From Apostichopus japonicus (taxonomy: Eukaryota > Echinodermata > Holothuroidea > Aspidochirotida > Stichopodidae), in assembly GCF_037975245.1 (NCBI RefSeq), contig NC_092571.1:1530501-1594500 (forward strand): a DNA stretch of 64,000 nt, in the 5' to 3' direction. Each line of letters starts with the position of its first letter. The first letter of the stretch is position 1. The notes beneath the pieces are model-generated. The model worked only from the letters and a program-made list of their open reading frames with translations, made no database searches and was not told the DNA's origin. The translations under genes and the position numbers were made by a program. Positions 49,001 to 60,450 of the stretch are shown here, in pieces.

Positions 49001-52000
49001 AAAGATTTTTTCTGATGACAAACAGTGTGGAACAAATATTGAGGAGAAGAAGTATTCCACAATGATAGTTAAAATCCCCATCTCAATATCTCCTCCCTAA
49101 CTTTACGTTTGGTTGATTGTGTCATGTGTCCTATTTTGATTGGCTAATTTTACCTTCAACTACTCCAGGAAGTTGGATCACAGTAGGGGGTATGCTATGC
49201 CCATCTGGACAAATGCTCTTCATAAGCTCTACTTAGGCTATCATAATCTTGTTCTTGATTTATCCTTGAAACCTGATACATTTAGGATGTTTACTTAGCT
49301 GTTAAAGTTCTCTGTTAACTTAGAGAATTTCATCTAAATGTACAGTGTTTTGTAGAAATATGCTTTCCCTCTGTGGATTATACATTACAAAGAAAAATAA
49401 AAGACATTTTCAGCTGAAGTGCCCTGATGACATCATCCATTCTACTGTTGCCAGATGCAATTTATAACATTTCACAAAATTCTTATCTTTCACGATACAA
49501 AATGCAATGATGATGTGGTTTTCACCAAAACATTCAAGTTAGTATATACTGCTCATGCAACTACTTGTGTGTTAAAACTAGTAGACTCCACTTGTCATTA
49601 AAGGTATGCTGTAGTGGCCCCAAATATGCTAGATATTCATATATGGTCACCTTTGGTCAAAATTCTTAAACTGTTTTAAATACAACCATCCAGGAAATTT
49701 GCCTCACTGGGACATTCAGTCATCTTGTGTGTTCCTTAAACATGTCTGAAAACAATTTGGAGAGTAAATACCTCCAGGAAAGTACTTTTTGAAGACTTTT
49801 AGAAATTTTTGGGTGGAAAAAAGTGTTTTAATGCTTTAATGGTACAAGCAAGTATGTTAATGCAACAAATGTTTTGCTAAGAGTGCTTTAAGTGTACCTG
49901 TATTTAAAATATGGAGTGAATACAAGTAAGCTACACAGGTTAAAATCAATCTTCCATGGTAGGCAACAACTAAGTGTTAAGCATGTTTAAGTAATTCATT
50001 GTGTTCAATTTGTTTTTTGGTATGTTTAAAGCTGTCCATTAAATTAAGTTGTTAAAAGAAAATGACCCTAAACAGCTGGTTCTATTCGTGGTTTTACTTA
50101 TCCTACCCACAATATTAATTTCAGTCCAAAATGTAATGATTAGTTTCCATGTATTATGTCAGCTCACAAAACTGCACAGTCCTGAGAAAAGCCTTACGTC
50201 ATCTTCAGACACTTCATCTGTATCTCTTCAGAGCCAACATTTGAAACATCATCTTAGGTTTATAACACCTTCGTGGCAAGTTTGTTTTTGTGTGTATGAC
50301 CTCTGCTACCTTGCTTAAAGAATCTCTGGTTGCCATTTTGTTTTCATTGCCATCAAAGGAGAGATGAAAAGGTAGAACTACCGTTGGGCAATTAATAAAA
50401 AAAAAACTTTATGATGTTCTTTTCAAATAATTGCAGATTTTATTTGTGAAGAATCTGGACGATACAAAGGAAATATAATGGCTTATTTTGTGTAATTAAT
50501 GAGATTTTTCTAATGAAACACAATCAACAGGAGAAAATATTATAATTAAGCACAGGTATAAAGTTTACAGTTGAATTGTGACAGCCATAAGTACCTTTAA
50601 ATTGATTCTTTTGTAATAAATTTTGTGAAATCAAAGTCCTTGCATTGATCAGCTAAGAAAAGCCATGTGTATTATTCTCTGCTGCGAGACTGCGTATTCT
50701 CTTGTGGGAAATATGATTGAACTCAATCACCCCAATCTGCTTCTGACCGGAAATTATATTTGCAATTGATGAAATTTGACAAATCATCTCGGTGCGGAAA
50801 AAAATAAAATAAAGTCTTGGCGAAAGCTGCTGTGAAATACTGTAACTCAATCGGGTAAATTCTCTTGCAGAGTTTAGTCTGAGTAATGGCATCTCTGGAT
50901 AAGGATTGTTTTATCATATCGGGAAACAAAGTTATTATCTCATTGGAGACAGATAGGATGTAATTAGTTATTCACGATGCATATTCAACACAAAATTTGC
51001 ATATCAAAATAACAGTGGGCGTTCAGTAGTGGATAAACTTTTCTCCATCTCTTGTACTAGTTTCATCTATCTGTTGCTCAAAGAGAAAAAAGGAGATATT
51101 TTGACAGATTTAATTTACTCATCATTCTTGTGAGATATGCATATTCATGACGTTTCTGGATATCCACCGTTCTAAAGAGATGATGCGTTGCTAACAACAC
51201 CGGTAAACTCCCTTTCTATCTTTCTTTGTCTCAATTCCCATCCATTCCCTATTATCAGTTGGATAATATTAGGACTAAACTATTTATCTTGGACCACTTT
51301 GCAAGTCACATCCTTCTACAGAAATAAGGCGGCAATCTTTTTCTTCACTAGGAAGTGTAAACCACGTTCATATAATCCAAGTGAGACCCGTATCCGTGAG
51401 TTACCACTTGTAGAAAGGCTGTTTTGTTGTTGGCTTAAGGAATTCCAGATGGATTGAGCCAAGAATATAGACTTTGAAGGCGTTTGACTACCTCATAGTG
51501 GATCGAAACAGGAAGAAACATTCTGAAGTTTGTTTTGGTTTTGCTTTGAGTGTAAGTCACATTGCCTTATGTCTAATATGTAATTCATCTGTAAAACTTT
51601 CTTGCTGAGTGTTCTGTTATTTTTCTTCCTTTTCTGAAAATGTGGAAGCTGATTCATTCGAACCAGAGTTTGCCCTTTACATTTTCCTGGCCAACATTTT
51701 CTTAATAGTAAGTAATTAGTCGTAATTAGTCCTCGGTAAATTTGCTGCAGACACTTTTTGTCGGGAGCAATATTGAAGTACATGTTAACTTTAATTAAAC
51801 AAATTTAGGTCCTAATACTGAAAAAAGAAGTTTCTTTTTCTTGTTGATTCAGGACTGACAGAATTGCCCCCCTTCAGTTGGTGTGTTTAGCCAAACTAAA
51901 GACATTGTACAGTGAAGTTCCAAGTTCATCTTCTATGAGACTGAAAGAAATCATTTCTTATAGATTAACACAAAAAAAAGAAAAAAGTATAATAACATGA

Positions 52001-52155
52001 ACAGCTTAGGTTATTCAGTGTTAATTGTGCAAATTTTTATGAACCTGAAATTTGGATTTAAAAATATAGATTTAAAAAAAAAAACAACCCACTATTGATA
52101 ATTAGTGTTATGATGTTCATTGTCACTAATTTATAACATCTTGTAACTTGACCCC
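49001..52155. other. Non-coding stretch, no gene seen
   Basis: TTAAAGGTATGC at 49598-49609 and TACCTTTAA at 50592-50600 look like a possible outward TTAA terminus pair (see findings). Other frames of 60-96 codons show no domains. Confidence 0.45.
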
Positions 52156-52279
52156 CTGTTAGCGCGTGTATCTTAGTAGATAAAACACCAAAGTATCATT
52201 GTGAGGTGAACAGTTTTGAAAAACATGACATAAACCTGTCACGATTACTGCCGAAGGCCTGGTGTAAAAAAAAAAAAAA
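52156..52279 (+). mobile_element. Candidate tRNA-derived SINE with A-tail
   Basis: TTAGCGCGTGTATCTTAGTAG resembles a tRNA 5' half with an A box. The B box is badly worn (around GGTGAACAGTTTTGA at 52205). The segment ends GCCGAAGGCCTGGTGT followed by 14 A residues (52266-52279). A terminal oligo-A after a tRNA-like head is the layout of a SINE. No clear target duplication was identified. Confidence 0.35.
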
Positions 52280-53266
52280 TTCCAGCATAACCCTCAGTTT
52301 TACTGGATAAGACGTGAAAGTCGTCAAGCGAGCGAGCGAAGCCGTCTCTCAGAATATTATAGCCTCGTTTGAGATCAGTCCTCATCCAGCAAATCTGTGA
52401 GGAAACGCTCCGCTGCATCTACATATTTGCAGAGCAAGAGCATCTCGGAAGCTGCGGCCGTCATCATCATCGCAATGAGTGGGTGTCTTCAGAATTATTT
52501 GTTCTTATCGCTCTGAATTTTAATCAGGTGTACGAGGAGCAGGACGAAATCGAGAGAGAGAAAGCACCTTCTTCTTCTTTTTTTTTTCTTTTTTTTATTC
52601 GTGTCCCATTGGGTAGTAATTTGGCAACAAATGAGCAGATAAGGTTTGATCTTGTCACCGCCCGAGCTACAAGTTAGGGACGGACGTACGGACGGACGGA
52701 CGCCCATGAGTGATTGCCCTGGTGCTGTTCTCTTGCTCGATTATATATTTAACCATTTGTGTATGGATAGGAGAGGGACAGTGATACTATTTCTGTTTGT
52801 TAAACTGTAGTTCTGTCTGCAGCTAGTTTCAGCTGTTTATGTGTTTCACAGACAGAATATCCAGAAGGTAGGTAAAGAGATTTCATTCTGACAGTCAAAA
52901 TTGTGTTTTTTATATTTATTTTTATATTTTTTTATATTTTAACCATAAATATTAATGTGTTTGTGCATTTGGAAATATATATATGACTGTTTGTATATAG
53001 AGATATATATATATACCGTATATGTACCGTAGCTAATATGATATTATAACTGTAGCGTAATAAATGCGATTAGAATTATAGTTAATTATCGTTACTTATG
53101 CGATCACCGGTGAAATACTCGGGCTGATGCGGGGATTCAGGAGGAAATAATATGTAAGATATAAAAATATATCTGATAGATATGATATGGATTTAACGAG
53201 CACCAGGAGGCAAACTAAGATTTGCCGAGGAATTAGAGAAAAGAGTAGAGATAGAATGGAGAACGT
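52280..53266. other. Non-coding stretch with CpG patch and short repeats
   Basis: A CpG-containing segment at 52310-52680 holds a 102-codon frame of unclear origin. A (GGAC)n run lies at 52677-52702. AT-rich low complexity follows at 52900-53000. Confidence 0.45.
52677..52702 (+). repeat. (GGAC)n microsatellite
   Basis: About six GGAC units with one GTAC interruption. Confidence 0.9.
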
Positions 53267-53855
53267 GTTAAGACGAGATAGGGGATATAGGATGATTATC
53301 AGGGATAGGATTAATGTTAAGACAAGATAGGGCATATAGGATGATTATCAGGGGTGGGATTAATGTTAAACAAGATAGGGGATATAGGATGATTATCCGG
53401 GATGGGATTAAAGTTAAGACAAGATAGGGGTATAGGATGATTATCAGGGATGGGATTAATGTTAAACAAGATAGGGGATATAGGATGATTATCAGGGATG
53501 GGATTAAAGTTAAGACAAGATAGGGGATTAAGGATGATTATCAGGGATGGGATTAAAGTTAAACAAGATAGGGGATATAGGATGATTATCAGGGATGGGA
53601 TTAAAGTTAAGACAAGAGGGATATAGGATGATTATCAGGGATGGGATTAAAGTTAAACAAGATAGGGGATATAGGATGATTATCAGAGATGGGATTAAAG
53701 TTAAGACAAGGTAGGGGATATAGGATGATTATCAGGGATGGGATTAAAGTTAAGACGAGATAGGGGATAAAGGATGATTATCAGGGATGGGATTAAAGTT
53801 AAGACAAGATCTATGGGGATATAGGATGATTATCACGGATGGGATTAAAGTTAAG
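53267..53855 (+). repeat. 49-bp minisatellite, ~12 units
   Basis: The word AGGATGATTATC occurs twelve times at 46-51-bp intervals. The unit also contains AAGATAGGGGATAT, GGGATGGGATTAAAGTTAA and GACA. Units with and without the GAC before AAGATAGG alternate in part of the array (53360-53700), hinting at a two-unit higher-order period. Confidence 0.95.
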
Positions 53856-54355
53856 TATGACAGCGATGTTATCATCAGGCTGATTAAAGCAGAGAGTCAA
53901 AGAGGAGAACGGGGGGGGGGGGGGGGATTTGGGAGTATGTTGAGATTAGCAGAGGATTATTAACGCACCATAGGTCGGTGTGAGGGGTTACGACAGCTAG
54001 TAGGCGGATTAAGGTGATATGATAAAGGTTGGGATCAGTAAAATGGCAAGATAATCAGAGGGAGAAATAAATGCAGAGAAGAGAGTAAATTGTTGGGATG
54101 ATCAAAAGTAGGATTGAGAAACATTTAGCACAGAATTAAAGAGAAATAAAATCGATGAATTAATAATTGTCGTACAGGACAGAATGGTAGAGAGAAAAAC
54201 AAAACAATGCGGTCAATAAAAACGATTGCAGAAAATGAGGGTAATAATGACATTAGACTGATATTAGTATTGAAAAAGAGGCGTGAAATCATCTGAGGAT
54301 TATAACCTAACAGGATTGGCTTCACCTATCACAATATAGGATATATATGTATATA
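53856..54355. other. Spacer between two minisatellites
   Basis: A 16-base oligo-G tract lies at 53911-53926, followed by unique purine-biased DNA. No gene. Confidence 0.55.
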
Positions 54356-54578
54356 GTGTTCAGGTGTATCCGTGTTCAGGTGTATCCGTGCTCAGATGTA
54401 TCCGTGTTCAGGAGTATCTCTGCTCAGGTGTATCCCTGCTCAGGTGTATCCCTGTTCAGGTGTTCCGTGTTCAGGTATATCCGTGTTCAGGTATATCCGT
54501 GCTCAGGTGTATCCGTGCTCAGGTATATCCGTGTTCAGGTGTATCCGTGTTCAGGTGTATCCGTGTTCAGGTGTATCC
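54356..54578 (+). repeat. 16-bp tandem repeat, ~14 units
   Basis: Units of GTGTTCAGGTGTATCC with variants (GCTCAGG, GTATATCC, one shortened unit near 54460). Sixteen is not a multiple of three and the unit has no plus-strand stop in any phase. All three plus frames therefore stay open and encode the same Cys/Ser/Val-rich heptad-like string. This is not evidence of coding. Confidence 0.97.
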
Positions 54579-57398
54579 AGCAGATTTTATCACTATCCCG
54601 TTTATAGAGATAAAGGGATATGTTTGAGCGATGCAGCTAATCAAATGGACTGTTAATGTGGTATTTTGCAGGTGGTGAGAAAAACACCAGTCAGTATTGC
54701 GTCAAAGTGCTATTAACTTCAAAGAACAACACTGTTGTATTTCAGACTTTGCATGTTAGTTGACTCTATTTCTTTTTTTTTTCAATTTGTTTTTTTAACA
54801 ATAACAGCCGTACCGTATCTACATATTTTATATGTGCAATATATTTGATTCATAACCTATTAAGTACTAACCAAGGTTAACTGCAGGTCAAAGGAACATA
54901 TGGATATATTTTAAAGAGAATTGGGATGAATGTCTTGGGATGAGCGTTTGGAAGTTTGGAAGAGTTCATATCGAACTGATGTTTTTGTTCCTTCATACAC
55001 CAAGAAGGTCATTTAGAGGCAATGCACTGCATTGGGACGGCTTTAAAGAAGTCAGGCTTTGTTGTGAAGATATTTATAGGTATACAACCTCAACTAAATG
55101 TTTGGAATGGGGGGGGGGGGCGCATCAGAGATTCCTCTAAACATAACATGGAAATTTGTAAACTGTATGATGGTCAATTTAATTTCAATAATATGTGGAT
55201 TGAAGTTATCACTTCATGTGGATATCCACACCATTCCCCCCCCCCCACCCCCTCTTCACCTGCCTCCAAAACTTCCTTTCAATGACCTGTTAACTGTAGG
55301 GGTTCCCCCTTTTAACTGTAGTGGTTCTCCCAGCCTAACTGTAGTGGTTCTCCCAGCCTAACTGTAGTAGTTCCCCCAGCCTAACTGTAGCCTAAGCTAG
55401 CTTGTTGACTTATAATCTAATTCCTGTTACCGTAATAGCCTTGATAACCTAAGATATACTGCATAGCTTTGAACTTAGTTATTCTTACATCAGATTTACT
55501 TCTGCATTGAGCTCGGCTGTTTTGAGACTTATAAATATATTTCCTAAGAGCTTGTTAATCTTATCAGCCCTTTAAGGAACAGCTGATATGTTTTTCATCC
55601 TCAGTTTCAGCTCAGTCCTAGTATCATATCCATATATTTAAAATCCCTCCCAACAGTTCTTTAATTTCGATCGCATCTGACTCGCTCAAAACTCAACATG
55701 CAAAGACAAATTAGCCGTTACGCTTTCAAATAACCAGCCAGACCTTGCACGCAGAATTAGTGCCAGCTTCCCGTTTGCTTTGGAATATATCCTTTTTGAG
55801 AAGTTACTAGACTTCGATTCCATAATTTGAACACTCGCGTCACAGTGAAGTCAATTATCAGGCAGCGTGGGGAAGGTCACCGCTACAAGTCCACGCCTGT
55901 CAAACCTTCGTGATTTGGTTAAATAATTTTACAGCGACTGCATCCCGAATGTTGCATTTCTTTAAGGAACAGAGAATCTGACATTTAAGGGTCTTTTTAT
56001 ATCTTTATTTTGAAACTTTCCTTTTTATTGATCTATGGCCCGTCTGATTCAATATTGATTTGACATTATCAAATTTCAGCCCAAAACTGGAGGCATGTAG
56101 CATTTAGAAATCCCCGATGTTCCTTCAGGCATTACATCATGTGACAAATAAACACATTCATCAACTATATGATTTGTACTAAAATGATTAAAATGAATGA
56201 CCAAGCTGGCAGTTAGCAGAAAAATTGAACAATAAGTCAAACCTCTTGAGGGGTTTTCAAGGTCAATTTTCGTTGGTAGTTGTTCAGCTTGTGGTAATTT
56301 TCAGTTGTATAAAAAGGAGGTAATTTTCTGTCAAAAAGTTGTACTAAAACCTGGAAGGTGTTCTGCCTTAACTATTTTTTCATAATTTGACAAGAAAATA
56401 TTTTAGTCACTCACATTGGTAACTAAGGCTGGGGACTACTGTGAGCTATATCATATGTCAGCAGCTCCATAGCAACAAGCCTGCACTGTTATTTGTCAGT
56501 TAAGTGTACACATTAAGTCTATGCATGATGTACGGTACAGTAGTATGTCGCATCATATAAAGGGTGATATAGATAACCTAACATATTTGTATAACACTGT
56601 GAAGTTAATCCATTTGGGTAACGATTTTGGATGGTTTCCAGGAAGGAGAAAGACATAAATGTGACAATCTTGAGCCAACAAGAATGTGATGATTAAATTG
56701 TGGTGTGTTTTAATATCTACTATATAGTCTTTAAGACTAGAAAATTTCTTTTCTAGCAGAAAAGAAGAGCAAAATGCATTTTTTTTTTAGTGTACGAATT
56801 ATGATAACATGAGTTTGAGATAGATGTATGATTATTAACCCCCCCCCCCCCGTCATATGTGCATATGTGTATGTATGGAATATCATGACATTCCAATACT
56901 CTGACAAATGATGTGGGAATAAAAAGTGTATCAATGGGTTCAGTATTTCTCGATGGTAGACTCAAAAACAACTTCATCGATGATGAAGACGACAGCTGTT
57001 TTGTTCTATTTATGCCGAGAGAAAAAGTTACAATCATGGTATGAATATTAAATATCATTCAGACAGACAGATATAAGATAATGTATATATTACAAAACCA
57101 CCCAAGGAATGCTGAAAGTGAGCGGTCCATTTTTACAATATTATTCAAAGCTTTAAATTCAGTTAAAAACTTTCAGACATTTGCTTTTTGCACAAGTGAA
57201 ATGTTACAATTTCTAAAATGTAACTCGATAAATTCATGAGAAATTGACCGAATTTGGTGACATGTCATGTTGTTTACACTTTCATACAGATTTGAATCAC
57301 AACAGAGGTTTATGCATTGTTTTTGGTTGCTTATAAATTTGATCAACTTGTATGACCGTCCGTCTGAAAGCAATTTAGAGAACTTCTTTTAACGATTT
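54579..57398. other. Non-coding stretch, no gene seen
   Basis: Oligo-G/C tracts at 55109-55120 and 56839-56851. A 23-bp repeat is listed separately. No coding signature. Confidence 0.5.
55290..55393 (+). repeat. 23-bp tandem repeat, ~4.5 units
   Basis: Units of TAACTGTAGTGGTTCTCCCA plus GCC. The first is diverged (GGGGTTCCCCCTTT) and the last is partial. Confidence 0.95.
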
Positions 57399-57535
57399 CC
57401 TCTGAAGAAGACCCTGCTAGGCCTGTGTGTCATTCAGCCTCTGAATTAAGAAGATCCTGCTTGGATCGAAACGTCAGGCCCACTTTATACATTTACACAA
57501 GATTTTGTATTAACAGAATCACAAATGTTCTAAAA
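57399..57535 (+). mobile_element. Penelope-like element terminal fragment (candidate), partly duplicated core
   Basis: Two successive core copies are seen. The first, CTCTGAAGAAGACCCTGCTAGG at 57400-57421, is followed by CTGTGTGTCATTCAGCCT. The second, AGAAGATCCTGCTTGGATCG, is followed by AAACGTCAGGCCCACTTT. The tail TTTACACAAGATTTTGTATT is shared with the reverse fragment at 46.4 kb. The second core has the fold GATCC-loop-GGATC-GAAAC-GTC, and AGGC after GTC can pair with GCCT upstream. This is the arrangement of a hammerhead-like ribozyme, but the CTGA box is split by an ATTA insertion. Whether it is a true ribozyme relic is inference. Confidence 0.6.
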
Positions 57536-57543
57536 GTTGTGTA

Positions 57544-57914
57544 CAGTGGCGGAGCATCCATACAGTCAGGGGGGGCGCATGCCCCCCCGACGGACTCAAA
57601 TGGACTGCTGGCGCCCTTTTCAGCTATTTACCACTTTTTACTTATTCGCGATTATTGACTTTTTTATTGCGCTTTCATCTGCCTATTGACATTTGTCACA
57701 TTTTGTTGGCGATGACACCTATTTATTCTTTGTTTATCTGCAAATTAGCAAGGCCCAGAAAGGGTCATTTCCGGCGATCTAGGGAGTATCTTTACTCAAA
57801 AAATTTCTGTACGCTCCGCGCCAACCTGTGGTGGCGCTCCGCTTGGATAAAGTCGAAAGCGCCCATACAGATCATTCTCGCCCCTTCTGAACAATACCCC
57901 TAGCTCCGCCACTG
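57544..57914. mobile_element. Non-autonomous hAT-like element, complete with 8-bp target duplication
   Basis: The 371-bp element starts CAGTGGCGGAGC and ends GCTCCGCCACTG, a perfect 12-bp inverted terminus. It is flanked on both sides by the same 8 bases, GTTGTGTA (57536-57543 and 57915-57922). An 8-bp duplication with CAG...CTG ends is characteristic of hAT transposons. It contains no transposase. A G7/C7 near-palindrome (GGGGGGGCGCATGCCCCCCC) lies at about 57569-57588. The intact duplication and termini imply a comparatively recent insertion, immediately beside the Penelope-like fragment. Confidence 0.93.
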
Positions 57915-57922
57915 GTTGTGTA

Positions 57923-58975
57923 GATTTAAAGAAACAAAGAAAGAAAGAAAGGAAAAGGAAAAAAAATCTATTCCAAGCTGGGTTCCTGCTTTGTGTAGGG
58001 AAGTTTGTATATCTACCAGGATACAATCCCCTTTGATAGCTTTCCAAAGGTTCCTTATCAGAAAGAAACGGGTGGGGGGGGGGGGAGGGGGGACCGCCTT
58101 TGTTATTGGTTGCTTGCATGGATAGTAAACCCAAACATCAGTAATTAAGAGATGATTTCTTGCTGATAACAGCAAAGGCATTCATCTTTTCATTTACAGT
58201 GGCAATCTCATAAATGTTTTGAGGAGCTGAGAAGTTTGGCGGAGTACTAGAAGCAGTAGTCGATGCTTTTAAGGAAGTTGTTATATCTTTAGTTAAGCCA
58301 GAGATTTATGCTAATCTGTGTCATTATCGTCAGTCATGTACGGCGACGGGCTACCTTAAAGAAATCTTTCGAAGACGCTCCTTCCACTTCGCTACTCAGT
58401 CTGAGAGCCCTTTTTTCAGACAGCTTTTTGTAACTGCCGTGTACTTAATTAAGTGCTAATGAGATCTTTCCTGTTTCCAATGTCACATATGTCTCAGAGT
58501 ATATTATATATACTATAGCACTATGACAGGAAGGAAGAAGAATAACTAATACAACAAATGGATTGTGGTATTTAAAACAAAGCACAGTGTTATGGAGATA
58601 TTTATGAAAAAGGACAAAACTAAAAATTTGACTCAAATCCTCTCCACCTTCGATTAGCCCTTCCTCATTACAGTCCTCTGTTCATCCCTAATTTGCAAAG
58701 ATAATGCACCTAACATATGTAACAGATGATTGAAAATGGATTAATTGATTCATAATAAGCAACATTATGATATCCCCACCCCCCCCTCTCCCTTCCCATG
58801 TGCTCTCACATGTGAACAAGGCTCAACTTTAATGCAAAAGGAGATTTCTAAAAAAAATCATATTGAAGGTCAAATGGAAGAAAAAAGAATAGATGTTAAT
58901 GGCTGGTGTAACGAGTACCGCACATGTTTCAACTTCTTTTGTAATTTCTTTGTGACATTTGCAAAGGAAAGATGG
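57923..58975. other. Non-coding stretch, nothing recognised
   Basis: An AAGAAAGAAAGAAAGG run follows the hAT target duplication (57930-57970), and a 12-base oligo-G tract lies at 58074-58085. No gene. Confidence 0.5.
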
Positions 58976-59344
58976 TTAAAGGCATTGAAGACTCGCCCCA
59001 TACCGCGTGCCACCGTCTGAAAAAGTTAACTTTCTGTTGCTTGCAAGTGACGTTTTGTTTGTGTCGCTACAAAATGCAGACAGTAATGAAAAGTGATACC
59101 TTGTTATCTTTAGCTGGACCTGAGATGTCCATCGCTGTATCGTTTATACACTGTGCTGTGGGTATTGACCGCAACTGTATGCACTGACTGTACACTAGTG
59201 TCTAATTACCGACAGTAACAGGCTGTGTGTGTATTTTCTGGGATCAATCGTGGTGTCTAACACTTCTGTTACACCTCATTGGAAACTAGGTCAGATTACC
59301 GGCATTAGACGTTTCTTTTTTGGGCGAGTCTTCACACCCTTTAA
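58976..59344 (+). mobile_element. TTAA-type miniature inverted-repeat element, copy E (complete)
   Basis: Complete 369-bp copy. TTAA at 58976-58979 is followed by AGGCATTGAAGACTCGCC. The right end is GGGCGAGTCTTCACACCCT, then TTAA at 59341-59344. It is collinear with copy D over its whole length. A 91-codon and a 71-codon open frame run into it but are not conserved among copies. Confidence 0.95.
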
Positions 59345-59984
59345 TTGTGTCACAGTAAGCCTTGACAATGACATAAAAGAACAATAGATAGCTCAGAGAC
59401 TTGACAAAAGGCAAAGATCTGACTCAGTACAGTCATACCTTACCTTTGTAATTAGTTTACATAGGGTAGAGATACCTCATTGTTATAACCCAAACGGAAC
59501 AATCTGACAAAAATATAAAGAAGTGAGCTGGTATAGCCACGTAGCACTTTGTACATGTATGGTGTAACAACACACACCCGTATTAGAGAACTTGGTATTT
59601 ACCCTCATAGCGCTAATGGGCTACATAAACTTGTGGACTGAAAATAAGAATGGGAACATGTTGAAACTGTCAAAGAGATGATTGGACTCCCTACCCTTCC
59701 TTTCCCTTCCCTCTGCCCTGCCCCCTCCAATTCCCACCACCAAAGTTGGAAGGATTGGATATAAAAAGAGAAACAGAAAAATCTCTTGATGTTGTTCTAA
59801 ACAATATCACCAGACATTTAGATTTGTGTTCCGTTTCCATGGTTTCAATTTTCTCCCATGATCTCCCAGCCTTGTAACATACAGAGCTCTTTGCCTTTAC
59901 TGTGGACCCCCCACAATGGGGGGTGAAACAGGGGAACACCTATGGCTGCGACCTTCTATATTTACTTGACCTTTGTGGTTGTAC
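59345..59984. other. Non-coding stretch, nothing recognised
   Basis: A C-rich patch lies at 59691-59735. No gene. Confidence 0.5.
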
Positions 59985-60450
59985 TTTCAACACCACAGAG
60001 TCTTGAGAAATTCCTTGAGATGTATAAGACTGTTATATATACAGACCTACCACTGCAAGTACTACTAAGCTGGCTAAGCAGTAGCAAGTATAGGGCTGGT
60101 ACTGTGGGTTGTGTGGATTATTACCACTGAGTCAATGTGGTGTACCTTGGGGTGAATACAGGCAAAAGTAGGGGAGACCTAGCCTTACTTTCACCACTAC
60201 AGAGAGACATTCTTTGAGAAGTTATATAGTTGTAACAAACAGGGCTGGTGTGTAGGTGTGGACTTGTTACCACTGAGTCAGTGTCTACTAGGGGTGTAGA
60301 GAGGGACACACACACCTTACTTTTTCAGCACCACTGTGAGAGACATTCCTTCCTTGAGAAGTTAGACTGAGTAATACAGTAGTTCTACTACAGCAGTAGC
60401 TAAGCAGGGCTGGTATGGGTTAACTGTTACCACTGAGTCAATAGTGTATC
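59985..60450. repeat. Diverged ~140-170-bp tandem repeat, about three units
   Basis: TTACCACTGAGTCA recurs at about 60120, 60259 and 60427, and a preceding AGGGCTGGT at about 60093, 60241 and 60406. The sentence CACCAC-AGAGA-CATTC-TTGAGAAGTTA recurs at about 59990, 60195 and 60330. Units contain indels and are clearly old. Confidence 0.75.

Noticed and set aside
54347-54656. Three overlapping Cys-rich plus-strand frames of 86-94 codons
   Set aside because: Produced by a 16-bp tandem repeat without stops.
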